From: an uncultured Pseudomonadota bacterium
Lineage (GTDB): Bacteria; Pseudomonadota; Alphaproteobacteria; RF32; CAG-239
Direction of reading: 5' to 3'
DNA length: 15,111 nucleotides
Assembly (NCBI GenBank): GCA_902795745.1
Contig: CADBMG010000084.1
Span: forward strand, 1 to 15,111
Translations under genes and position numbers: made by a program
In this document: positions 7,394 to 14,826 of the stretch, one piece after another
Layout: each line of letters starts with the position of its first letter
Numbering within the stretch: the first letter of the stretch is position 1
Notes under the pieces: model-generated
Told to the model about the DNA's origin: nothing
What the model saw: the letters and a program-made list of their open reading frames with translations, nothing else
Database searches by the model: none

Positions 7394-10243
7394 CTATTTT
7401 TTGTAATCGGCAGCCGTTTTTCCGTATTGGTCTTTCAATTTGCTGTTAATTCCTAGTTCTTCGAAGGTTTTAAATAATTTTTCGTATAACTTATAATCTT
7501 TCTTAGCTAAAATGATTAATACAGTTTCACCGTTACCGTTGGTTGCATTAATATCCGCACCAGCTTTTTGCAGTTTCTCGGCAACAGATTTAATTTTTTG
7601 CTTTAATTTATCGGCTGAAAGATTTTGGTTATCAAATGCCGCATCTGCCAGATAATGAATTGCACTTTTACCATCGCCGTCTTTTGCACTGATATCAGCT
7701 TTCTTTTGCAGAATCTCATTGACCAGAATTTCATTCAGATTGGCGACTGCTCGCATCAAAACCGTTTGTTGCTGAGGGTTTATATAATCAGTGTCCGCAC
7801 CTTGTTTCAGTAATATTTTTGTTATTTCATCTTGATTATATTTGGTAATCATCAATAAATTGTCACCATTTATTTTCAAGTTGGCAGTTGCCCCGTGTTG
7901 CAAGAGAAATTCCACTGCCGCAATATTATTTTTTTCAACGGCTACCTGCAATGCCGTCTTATCATCATTGCCAACAGCATCCACATTCAGAGAACCATTA
8001 TCCAAAACTTCCAATATTTCCTTATCCAAACCGTTATCTACCGCGTATAACAATAATGGTTCACCATTAACGAGGGCATTTGTATTTCCGCCTTTTTCCA
8101 CCAATATACGTAATGTCGCGGCATCTTTATTTTTCAATACATTTCCCATTAAAGCATCGTCGATATTTTTAACATAATTCATTACCATTGCCGAAAGTTG
8201 CGGATTTTCTTTTTGTGAAAGCAACCATTCCATAGGAATCGTTCCGTTTGTATCGGCTTTTGTTATGTCTGTCTTATCCAAAACTTTTTGCAATTGTTCC
8301 AAGCGATTTTGCATAGCCAAAACTTGCCACAAAGGTCTATTAAAATAAGGTAAATTAGGCTCTAAATCAGTATTATGAGATAAAACCAACTCTTCAATTT
8401 CCGGTTCTACCGAATGTCGCAAGATATAAGAAAGTGCATTTTCTCCACGCTCATCAGTTTTATGAACATCTGCATCGGCATCAAGCAACTGCTGTAATAA
8501 CTCAATATTATTTTGCTCAATCGCCTTAATAAGCGGTAAACTTCCGTCAACATCCGTTGCATTGACATCGGCACCTCCGCTTATAAGCAAAGTTACAATT
8601 TCAGTTGGCATTTCTTTATTTATGGCATAGTTTAACAAACTTTCACCGTTCGGTTGTTTTATATTCAAATCCGCATCATATTCTTTGAGTAATTTCATAA
8701 TCTCAATATTTTTATGCTTCATTGCCAACAAAACCGCATTCTGTCCTTTTTCATCGGTAACATTAGCATCTGCACCAGCTTTAAGCAATGTTTCAATAAT
8801 TTCCGGACGAACGTTTTCAGATACCGCATCTATTATAATTGTACGACCGTCTTTACCCAACTTATGTACATCAGCACCCGTTGCCAACAAATATTGCACC
8901 AAAGGCAAATGGTTAAGTCTTACGGCTTCTTGCAAAGCAGTTGTTCCACGAACATTAAGTTCATTAACTTGTTCTGCCGAAGCGGAAAGCTGTTGTAATA
9001 TTTCAGCCGGCATTGCCAAATTAATGGCATAACTCAGCGGAGTTAAACCGAAAAATAAATTGCGATTGTCATTTTCATATGCCGAAATACTGATTTTTCT
9101 ATAAGCTTCCGTATCGCTGATTTTATGACCGAACATTTGCATTTGAGCAGCTAATTCATCCAAAATATCCGTCTGACCTGTATTCAAGCCCAACCATAAA
9201 ATTTTATACCAATACTGTTTTTTATTACTGTATTCGTTGAGCAATCCTTCCGAATATGCCTGATAAATATCCCTAAGAGCTTCATCTTGCCATATATTAA
9301 CCACGGCCAAAGGCGTATTATCTATATAGTAGCGAACTTCCGACAGATTGCCGTTTTCATCAAACGTGCGGCTGATTCCGTCTTTGCGATCATTTTTATA
9401 AGTTTCCACCACTTTCAGTGTTCCGTTTTCATCCCACTGTTCGCTTAATCCGTTACGCTTATCATTCAGAAACTCTACGCGCTTAAACATTTTTTTGTTG
9501 GGATAGTAACGAATTGCCTGACCTGATTTTTGGTTATGAACGTAAGGTACTTCTTGAAATCCTCCATCTTCAAAGAAGTGTTTATGCACACCGTTTTTTT
9601 CACCATTTGCATAATGAATTTCATCAGTCAAATATTTGGCATTATATCGCTTAGATAATCCGTTCAGCTTGCCGTTAACATAAATATTTTCCTCAACCAA
9701 TGTCTGGTTTTCGATAACCTTTTCTGCGCCTTGTTTTTTTCCATTCTGATAGTTTTCAATGCGACTGACCTGACCATCTGGGGCAAAGAAATATGTTTCC
9801 CCGTCTTGGTTACCATTAATATATATACTCTTCTGTTTTGGCTTTCCGTTTGGATAAAAGATGATATATTCACCATTCAAAACATCGTCTTTATATGTTT
9901 TTTTATACTGAGGTAATCCGTTGGCACTGAATAATATTTCTTCACCGTTTTTCATACCTGAAGCATATGTTATCTCATACTCTATTTTGCCGTCGGCATA
10001 GTGCGAAAGAGCCACTCCGTGTTTAAGACCGTTGCGAAAAACATACATCATTTCTCGTTCTTCATCATCTTTCAAAACTGCCGAGCCGGTAAATTTTTCA
10101 CCTTTCTCATTATATGCAATTTCTTTACCGTCTGTCGTTTCAAAGTGTATTTTATCAGCAGAAATTTCTTCTCCATATACCTCAGATGTGCAAAACAAAG
10201 CAGTAGAAACCATTAAACCGAAAACAAAAGAATGTATAAACAT
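7394..10243 (-). CDS. Large exported MORN-repeat / ankyrin-repeat fusion protein
   Basis: A 949-residue protein in three parts. Residues 1-24 form a signal peptide (hydrophobic FVFGLMVSTALFC, likely cut after VYG). About 45-315 hold roughly a dozen MORN_2/YwqK-type repeats of some 22-24 residues with the core NGxxxGxxxxYxxNGxxxxxxxY. A helical bridge with Trp-rich QYWYKILWLGL (343-353) leads to a long ankyrin array from about 400 to the end (units such as GADVNATDVDGSLPLIKAI). The open frame continues upstream to 10492, but that part overlaps hydF and does not resemble protein; the ATG at 10243 gives a clean signal peptide, with GGGA ten bases before it. It could sit in the periplasm, on the surface, or act as a secreted effector. 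It ends seven bases from the convergent peroxiredoxin gene. Confidence 0.85.
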   Translation of the reverse strand: MFIHSFVFGLMVSTALFCTSEVYGEEISADKIHFETTDGKEIAYNEKGEKFTGSAVLKDDEEREMMYVFRNGLKHGVALSHYADGKIEYEITYASGMKNGEEILFSANGLPQYKKTYKDDVLNGEYIIFYPNGKPKQKSIYINGNQDGETYFFAPDGQVSRIENYQNGKKQGAEKVIENQTLVEENIYVNGKLNGLSKRYNAKYLTDEIHYANGEKNGVHKHFFEDGGFQEVPYVHNQKSGQAIRYYPNKKMFKRVEFLNDKRNGLSEQWDENGTLKVVETYKNDRKDGISRTFDENGNLSEVRYYIDNTPLAVVNIWQDEALRDIYQAYSEGLLNEYSNKKQYWYKILWLGLNTGQTDILDELAAQMQMFGHKISDTEAYRKISISAYENDNRNLFFGLTPLSYAINLAMPAEILQQLSASAEQVNELNVRGTTALQEAVRLNHLPLVQYLLATGADVHKLGKDGRTIIIDAVSENVRPEIIETLLKAGADANVTDEKGQNAVLLAMKHKNIEIMKLLKEYDADLNIKQPNGESLLNYAINKEMPTEIVTLLISGGADVNATDVDGSLPLIKAIEQNNIELLQQLLDADADVHKTDERGENALSYILRHSVEPEIEELVLSHNTDLEPNLPYFNRPLWQVLAMQNRLEQLQKVLDKTDITKADTNGTIPMEWLLSQKENPQLSAMVMNYVKNIDDALMGNVLKNKDAATLRILVEKGGNTNALVNGEPLLLYAVDNGLDKEILEVLDNGSLNVDAVGNDDKTALQVAVEKNNIAAVEFLLQHGATANLKINGDNLLMITKYNQDEITKILLKQGADTDYINPQQQTVLMRAVANLNEILVNEILQKKADISAKDGDGKSAIHYLADAAFDNQNLSADKLKQKIKSVAEKLQKAGADINATNGNGETVLIILAKKDYKLYEKLFKTFEELGINSKLKDQYGKTAADYKK

Positions 10244-10274
10244 GATTTTATTCCCACAAAAATTATTTTTTCCT

Positions 10275-10303
10275 ACGGTATCACAAAGATAGTTAAAAAA
10301 CAA
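10275..10303 (-). promoter_or_regulatory. Weak candidate promoter for the MORN-ankyrin gene
   Basis: On the minus strand TTGTTT (10298-10303), a 17-bp spacer and TGA-TACCGT (-10 at 10275-10280). Both boxes are poor matches to consensus, but the extended -10 resembles others in the window. The 77-base gap after hydF shows no terminator, so read-through from hydF is the alternative. Confidence 0.3.
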
Positions 10304-10320
10304 TATATAAAAACATCTCC

Positions 10321-11526
10321 TCAGTGAGGCGTACGGTCTCCGTCTATTGCACCGAAAGGTCTTATTACCCGCGCCAATACACCTTTCAATTCTGAAATAC
10401 AAACTCCGTAATTGGTGATTGCAACTCCGGCTTGCTCGCATTGCCAAATGTGCGAAAGAATCTGCCTGCGATTGACCGTACATCCTCCGCATTGGATTAC
10501 TAATTTATAGTCTTTAAGATTTTTGGCAAAATCACACCCGCTAACCACGTCAAAGTGCAATTTTTTGCCCGTTTTTTTGCTTATTAAGTTCGGAATTTTT
10601 ACTCGACCGATATCGTCATCAGCGGCATGGTGAGTACATGATTCGGCTATTAATATCTTATCTCCGTCCTGCAAATGTTTAATCATTTGAGCACCTTGCA
10701 CCATTTTTGCCAAATCACCCTTGAAGCGCGCCATTAAAATCGAAAATGTTGTACATGGTATATTTTCCGGTGTTTGTTCTACCATCATATCAACCACTTG
10801 TGAATCGCAAACAACCAGTGATGGTGGAGTTTTGAAGTTTTTCAGCACGTTTAAATATTCATCTTCTTTAACCACCATAATATTTTGCGAATGATCCAAA
10901 CAATCGCGAATTGCCATAACCTGCGGTAAAATCAAACGTCCCTTTGGGGCTTCGTAATCAAGCGGCACAATCATAATTGCAGTCCCATGCCGCGGCAACA
11001 AATCCCCGACCAAAGGTTGGGTATTAATAAAATCCTCAGGGCAAAGTTTAATAAGCTGCATTTTCAACTGATTTAATACTTCATTTCTTGTGGAAATATC
11101 ATTACAATTTACCGCTATTCCGTCATCTGAAGTAACAGCATAAATATCGGATTTATTATACACTTTGATAAACGGGATATTTTTTTCCGCCAATCTTGCC
11201 GTAATTTTTTGCTCAACCTCCCCTATTTTATCACCTTCACAAACCAAAATTGCAATATCGGCACGCTCAAAAACACGTTCCGTTACAGCCATACGTTCGC
11301 CTGAAAGTTCCGTCTTATCATCAAAACCTGCAGTATCTATCCACAACACCGGACCGAGCGGAGGAAGTTCTTGTGCCTTTTCAACCACATCGGTTGTCGT
11401 ACCGGAAATCGGCGATGTTATTGCAAACTTTTGACCGATAATAAAATTCAAAAAACTCGATTTACCAACATTGGTACGTCCGAACAAAGCAATATGTAAA
11501 CGTAATGATTTCGGGGTATTTTGCAT
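10321..11526 (-). CDS. hydF: [FeFe]-hydrogenase H-cluster maturation GTPase HydF
   Basis: HydF is the GTPase scaffold on which HydE and HydG build the two-iron part of the [FeFe]-hydrogenase H-cluster before transfer to HydA. The 401-residue protein has the GTPase domain first: Walker A GRTNVGKSS (16-24), switch Thr in SGTTTD (41-46), DTAG (64-67) and NKSD (124-127). Then come the dimerisation region and the C-terminal [4Fe-4S] domain with CTH (297-299) and CGGC (346-349). The family motif CxHx(44-53)HCxxC is kept except that its second His is Gln345. AGGAG lies eight bases before the ATG, which directly abuts the tatD stop codon, so translation of the two is probably coupled. No hydE, hydG or hydA is in view. 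The call is firm and implies fermentative hydrogen metabolism. Confidence 0.95.
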   Translation of the reverse strand: MQNTPKSLRLHIALFGRTNVGKSSFLNFIIGQKFAITSPISGTTTDVVEKAQELPPLGPVLWIDTAGFDDKTELSGERMAVTERVFERADIAILVCEGDKIGEVEQKITARLAEKNIPFIKVYNKSDIYAVTSDDGIAVNCNDISTRNEVLNQLKMQLIKLCPEDFINTQPLVGDLLPRHGTAIMIVPLDYEAPKGRLILPQVMAIRDCLDHSQNIMVVKEDEYLNVLKNFKTPPSLVVCDSQVVDMMVEQTPENIPCTTFSILMARFKGDLAKMVQGAQMIKHLQDGDKILIAESCTHHAADDDIGRVKIPNLISKKTGKKLHFDVVSGCDFAKNLKDYKLVIQCGGCTVNRRQILSHIWQCEQAGVAITNYGVCISELKGVLARVIRPFGAIDGDRTPH

Positions 11527-12270
11527 TTATTTTTCTCCTGAAAATAATTGCCGATTATCTTCTAAAATCTGCATTAATTTATCAACGGATATTTTCCGTA
11601 TGGAAGCTATTTTTTCCGCCAAAAGCGGTAAATCTTGCGGCAATGTTTCAACTTGCGGAATACCTGATTGATAAGGGCCGTCTGTTTCCAATAAAATCCG
11701 TGATAAATCAATATTTTTGATAATTTTTTCGGAATTTTTCTTGCGTAAAACGGAAAAATTTAAGCCGATAAAAAAACCGTACTGCTGAATTTTCTTTCCC
11801 CATTCTACCGAACCGGTAAACGAATGGAAAATTGTTCGTTCCGGTAACATCGAAAAATAGGCCGATAGAATCTCATCTGCTTTTACAGCATGAATTATCA
11901 AAGGTCTGTCCATAGTGCGGGCAATTTCAACTTGTGGCTCAAAAAAAGATAACTGTTTTGCCAAATCTTTATTTTTCAAACGATCCACCCCACACTCACC
12001 AACCCAAGCTCGCGGATTTGCTTTAAGCATTTGTTCCAAGCAAACAGACCAATTGTGAGGAGTATTGTCAACATACCACGGATGAACCCCAAATGCCGGA
12101 ATAATTTGCGGATACTGTTTTGCTAAATCGGCAACAATATTCCAATCGCTCGGATGCGACGAAGCATTAACGAACAGTGCAACCTTGTTTTTTTGCGCAT
12201 TTGTTACAATATTTTTAATATCTTGCGTTTTATAATCTTGTAAATGGATGTGCGAATCGGCATAAAACAT
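11527..12270 (-). CDS. TatD family metal-dependent hydrolase
   Basis: A 247-residue TIM-barrel hydrolase of the TatD family, whose members are metal-dependent DNases or phosphodiesterases. All metal-site motifs are present in order: SHIHL (His7, His9), GVHPW (61-65), GECGVD (Glu92), IIHAVK (His127), FHSFTGS (His149) and LETDGPY (Asp197). AAGGAAGG lies just before the ATG. It is the first gene of a tatD-hydF pair with no intervening bases. A link between this hydrolase and hydrogenase maturation is not established; the pairing may simply be local. The 5' end faces alr on the opposite strand. It is not the original E. coli tatD locus, so I give no symbol. Confidence 0.92.
   Translation of the reverse strand: MFYADSHIHLQDYKTQDIKNIVTNAQKNKVALFVNASSHPSDWNIVADLAKQYPQIIPAFGVHPWYVDNTPHNWSVCLEQMLKANPRAWVGECGVDRLKNKDLAKQLSFFEPQVEIARTMDRPLIIHAVKADEILSAYFSMLPERTIFHSFTGSVEWGKKIQQYGFFIGLNFSVLRKKNSEKIIKNIDLSRILLETDGPYQSGIPQVETLPQDLPLLAEKIASIRKISVDKLMQILEDNRQLFSGEK
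12231..12236 (+). promoter_or_regulatory. Candidate -10 box for alr
   Basis: A perfect TATAAT at the 5' end of tatD, reading toward alr, with no good -35 at 16-18 bp. The start near 12243 would give a leader of about 64 bases that is antisense to the tatD start region. Confidence 0.25.
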
Positions 12271-12294
12271 TTCAACCTTCCTTATTGTATGGAG

Positions 12295-12322
12295 ATAATA
12301 GTCATTATGAGTTTTTTTACAA
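12295..12322 (-). promoter_or_regulatory. Promoter candidate for tatD-hydF
   Basis: On the minus strand TTGTAA (12317-12322), a 16-bp spacer and TATTAT (12295-12300). The start near 12288 would give an 18-base leader carrying the AAGGAAGG site. The boxes lie across the beginning of alr. Confidence 0.4.
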
Positions 12323-13422
12323 GAAAAAAATTGAGCGTATGTACCCGTCCGGTTTTAGAAATCAATCTGAACCGTCTTTTAAATAATTATAAAATGCTGT
12401 GCGAAATCATTGCTCCGGCAACTCCGGCTGCCGTAGTCAAAGATGATGCCTACGGTCTTGATGCGGCTGTTATCGCCAAAACTCTTTACGAAGGGGCTAA
12501 TTGTTATGACTTTTTTGTAGCACATGCCGTTGAAGGAGCAAAAATCGCGCCTCATGTTCCGGGAGCTCAGATATACGTTTTGCAAGGAATCGGTGAAGAC
12601 AGTTTGGAGTTGTTTGAAAAACATAATCTGACACCGGTTATTTGTTCGCCGGAAATGCTTGAATTTTGGAAAAAACATAAGATAAACGGCGTAAAACCGG
12701 CAATTCAAATCGAATCCGGTTTAAATCGTCTCGGTTTCCGCGAGGAAGATTTAAAGCATCTCAGTTCCTCCGACAAACAAATGTTCGGACTCGTTATGAG
12801 TCATTTGGCTTGCGCCGATGAAAAAGACCACTTTATGAATCAATATCAATTAGATAATTTTAATCGCCTGCGTCATCGCTATTTTTCAGGAACTCCGGCT
12901 TCTTTGGCTGCATCAGACGGTGCCTTTCTCGGTGCGGATTATCATTGCAACATTGTGCGCCTAGGAGCAGCAGTGTATGGGATAAATACTGCTCCATACC
13001 GCCTAAATCAAATGGAAAATGTGGTAACGGTAAAAGCTCCGGTTTTGCAGATTGCTGACCTTCCAAAGGGGCAGTTCGTAGGTTATTCCGCAACTTATCG
13101 TGCCGCATCAAACAGAAAAATTGCTATTGTCTCAATTGGCTACGGAGACGGTGTACCGCGTTCATTATCCAATGTCGGCAAGATATTTTTCGAACATAAT
13201 AATAAATGGCTCGAAGCAAGAATTATCGGTCGTGTATCAATGGATAACATTATTTGTGATGTAACCGATATTGAAAATATTGCTGTCGGTCAATGGGGAT
13301 ATTTGATTTTCGATAACTACACACTTGATGATGTGGCACGCGATGCCGGCACCATAAGCTATGAAATATTATCACGCCTTGGTAAAAACCAACGTTTTGC
13401 CAAAGAATATATCCTCAAATAA
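12307..13422 (+). CDS. alr: Alanine racemase
   Basis: A PLP enzyme that interconverts L- and D-alanine, giving D-alanine for peptidoglycan. The 371-residue protein has the PLP lysine in AVVKDDAYG (Lys45), the barrel motif IESGLNRLGF (135-144), IVRLGAAVYGIN (216-227), the segment GYSATYRA (259-266) holding the catalytic Tyr from the partner subunit, IGYGDGVPR (277-285) and GRVSMDNIICDVT (308-320). Upstream in-frame ATGs at 12244 and 12289 lack a ribosome binding site and would add residues with no family counterpart; the ATG at 12307 has GGAG 12 bases upstream (rather far) and gives normal length. It diverges from tatD, sharing its 5' region. Confidence 0.95.
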   Translation: MSFFTRKKLSVCTRPVLEINLNRLLNNYKMLCEIIAPATPAAVVKDDAYGLDAAVIAKTLYEGANCYDFFVAHAVEGAKIAPHVPGAQIYVLQGIGEDSLELFEKHNLTPVICSPEMLEFWKKHKINGVKPAIQIESGLNRLGFREEDLKHLSSSDKQMFGLVMSHLACADEKDHFMNQYQLDNFNRLRHRYFSGTPASLAASDGAFLGADYHCNIVRLGAAVYGINTAPYRLNQMENVVTVKAPVLQIADLPKGQFVGYSATYRAASNRKIAIVSIGYGDGVPRSLSNVGKIFFEHNNKWLEARIIGRVSMDNIICDVTDIENIAVGQWGYLIFDNYTLDDVARDAGTISYEILSRLGKNQRFAKEYILK

Positions 13423-13529
13423 TATTAAGCAAAAAACTTGTGAATTCTTTACGGAAAGCTGTTTTGTTTTCCTAAATGTAGTATTATGCTGTGAGAAAAT
13501 GTTAAAATTAAGATTTTAGGAATGAAAAA

Positions 13530-13862
13530 ATGAAAACAATCACAAGAATAAATATTACCGAAGCAATTTACGAAGAAATAGGCTTATCACGTAAAGATTC
13601 CGGAGATGTGCTGGATATGGTCATCGAAGAAATTAAAAGTGAACTGGAAAAAGGCAATGAGGTAAAACTTTCTTCGTTCGGAACATTTAGTCTGCGCAAA
13701 AAAAACGAACGCATCGGCCGTAATCCTAAGACCGGCAAAGAGGCAAAAATATCGCCGCGTACCGTTATTTCATTTAAACCTTCTCAGACACTGCGCAAAG
13801 CTGCCGATTCTGGAGTTATGCCTATAAAGAAGACACGTGCTCGCCGCACAAAGAAACAATAG
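13530..13862 (+). CDS. ihfA: Integration host factor subunit alpha
   Basis: A 110-residue DNA-bending protein of the HU/IHF family, which pairs with IHF-beta to shape DNA in recombination, replication and promoters. The core has LSSFGTFSLRKKNERIGRNP (47-66), and the beta-arm sequence GRNPKTGKEAKISPRTVISF (63-82) places it with IHF-alpha rather than HU. It ends in FKPSQTLRKA and then an extra basic tail (PIKKTRARRTKKQ). AGGA lies eight bases before the ATG. The preceding 107-base gap holds a possible -10 TATTAT (13482-13487) without a clear -35. It is followed 18 bases later by a MerR gene, a pairing common in alphaproteobacteria. Confidence 0.93.
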   Translation: MKTITRINITEAIYEEIGLSRKDSGDVLDMVIEEIKSELEKGNEVKLSSFGTFSLRKKNERIGRNPKTGKEAKISPRTVISFKPSQTLRKAADSGVMPIKKTRARRTKKQ

Positions 13863-13880
13863 TAATTGAAAGAATAGCTT

Positions 13881-14303
13881 ATGGTAGTCAACAAGTCAAA
13901 ATCTGCGTTTAAGACAATAGCTGAAGTGGCCGAAGAGCTCGGCGTTGCAACGCATGTTTTGCGCTTTTGGGAGACAAAGTTCAGCCAAATAAAACCAATG
14001 AAGGCGACAGGCGGACGACGTTACTACCGTCCGGATGATGTGGAAATATTAAAACTTATTCATAACCTATTGTATGGTAAACGCTATACAATTGAGGGAG
14101 CTCAGCATCTGATTAAAGAAAAAGGGCTGAAAAATCTTCTTGGTGAAGAAGAAATTCAAAAGGATTTTTTCGAAGCTGCCAATGATGACAGCGGAAATGC
14201 CCGAAATACGGTAGCCGGCATTGTCGATAGCCAATCTTTGCAAAAAATAGCCGATGCGGTATCAGAATTGAAAGCTTTACGCGCTAAACTGGCTAATCTT
14301 TAA
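13881..14303 (+). CDS. MerR family transcriptional regulator
   Basis: A 140-residue regulator with a MerR winged helix-turn-helix: FKTIAEVAEELGVATHVLRF (10-29) is the recognition helix region, WETKF follows, and GGRRYYRPDDVEIL (44-57) is the wing typical of the class. The part after about residue 85 lacks the usual effector-binding Cys cluster, and a short helix at the C-terminus (LQKIADAVSELKALRAKL) could be the dimer coiled coil. The start has only a weak GAAAG upstream, which is acceptable for a gene 18 bases after ihfA in the same operon. This is the form that accompanies ihfA in many alphaproteobacteria; its target is unknown. Confidence 0.9.
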   Translation: MVVNKSKSAFKTIAEVAEELGVATHVLRFWETKFSQIKPMKATGGRRYYRPDDVEILKLIHNLLYGKRYTIEGAQHLIKEKGLKNLLGEEEIQKDFFEAANDDSGNARNTVAGIVDSQSLQKIADAVSELKALRAKLANL

Positions 14304-14324
14304 TTTATTTAATATGAACAGTAA

Positions 14325-14355
14325 ACGCACCGATTTGCAATTCGGTGCGTTTTTT
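14325..14355 (+). terminator. Rho-independent terminator of ihfA-merR
   Basis: ACGCACCGA (14325-14333) pairs perfectly with TCGGTGCGT (14342-14350) around an eight-base loop, and the T run continues to 14355. It lies 21 bases past the merR stop codon and also faces the end of gapR, so it may work weakly in reverse. Confidence 0.9.
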
Positions 14356-14374
14356 GTACAAATATATCTATAAA

Positions 14375-14638
14375 CTAAAAATCAAGAGCCCGACGGAAAA
14401 CGGCCACCATCGTTTCCTGTTCATCACGATCAGCAGCGTTCATTTTGCGCAATTTCAAAACTGTACGCAGAGCTTTAACGTCAAAACCGGCACTTTTAGC
14501 TTCGGCAAAAATATCGCGAATGTCGCTTTGCAACTCTTTTTTCTCTTCTTCCAAGCGTTCAATTCTTTCGACCAAAGACACCAAACGTGAAGCATCAATA
14601 CCTCCGACTTCCGCTTTTACTTGTTTTTCATCAACCAT
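14375..14638 (-). CDS. gapR: GapR family DNA-binding protein (DUF2312)
   Basis: GapR is a nucleoid-associated protein of alphaproteobacteria that clamps overtwisted AT-rich DNA ahead of replication forks and RNA polymerase and helps topoisomerases. The 87-residue product has the long helix RLVSLVERIERLEEEKKEL (18-36), then SDIRDIFAEAKSAGFDVKAL (38-57) and the conserved RTVLKLRKM (58-66), with the normal family length and no extra domain. The open frame extends to 14794, but the ATG at 14638 has GGGAG eight bases upstream and matches the family start. It has its own promoter and ends opposite the merR terminator. Confidence 0.93.
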   Translation of the reverse strand: MVDEKQVKAEVGGIDASRLVSLVERIERLEEEKKELQSDIRDIFAEAKSAGFDVKALRTVLKLRKMNAADRDEQETMVAVFRRALDF

Positions 14639-14669
14639 TTTATATTCTCCCAAAAAATAATGATATAAC

Positions 14670-14698
14670 GTCTTAGCAAAATTTTTTGCTTTTGACAA
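14670..14698 (-). promoter_or_regulatory. Promoter candidate for gapR
   Basis: On the minus strand TTGTCA (14693-14698), a 17-bp spacer and TAAGAC (14670-14675) preceded by TGC. The start would be near 14663, about 25 bases before the ATG. Confidence 0.4.
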
Positions 14699-14783
14699 GT
14701 ATAAAATTTGGTGAAAAAGCAATTGTCGCAAACCTATTGTTTTATAAAAAATATTTTTTATTGCTCTGTGCGGATAAAAGGTA

Positions 14784-14812
14784 TTGACAAGCATTGTTTT
14801 TTACCATATACA
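14784..14812 (+). promoter_or_regulatory. Promoter of the tRNA-Gln gene
   Basis: TTGACA (14784-14789), a 17-bp spacer and TATACA (14807-14812). The start would be near 14819, about eight bases before the mature tRNA. Confidence 0.7.
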
Positions 14813-14826
14813 TTTCTCTCGATGAG

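Noticed and set aside
7394..10243. Tandem DNA repeats or a CRISPR array suggested by the periodic protein
   Set aside because: The periodicity is at protein level with diverged DNA; there are no identical repeats with spacers.
10244..10492. Upstream extension of the MORN-ankyrin open frame (83 more residues)
   Set aside because: It lies across the end of hydF in another frame, is rich in Arg and Cys unlike the rest, and hides an evident signal peptide that starts at 10243.
13453..13472. GGAAA/TTTCC hairpin after alr as a terminator
   Set aside because: Only five weak pairs, a ten-base loop and no T run after it.
14639..14794. Longer start of the GapR frame
   Set aside because: It covers the promoter region, and GapR proteins are about 87-90 residues; GGGAG marks the ATG at 14638.
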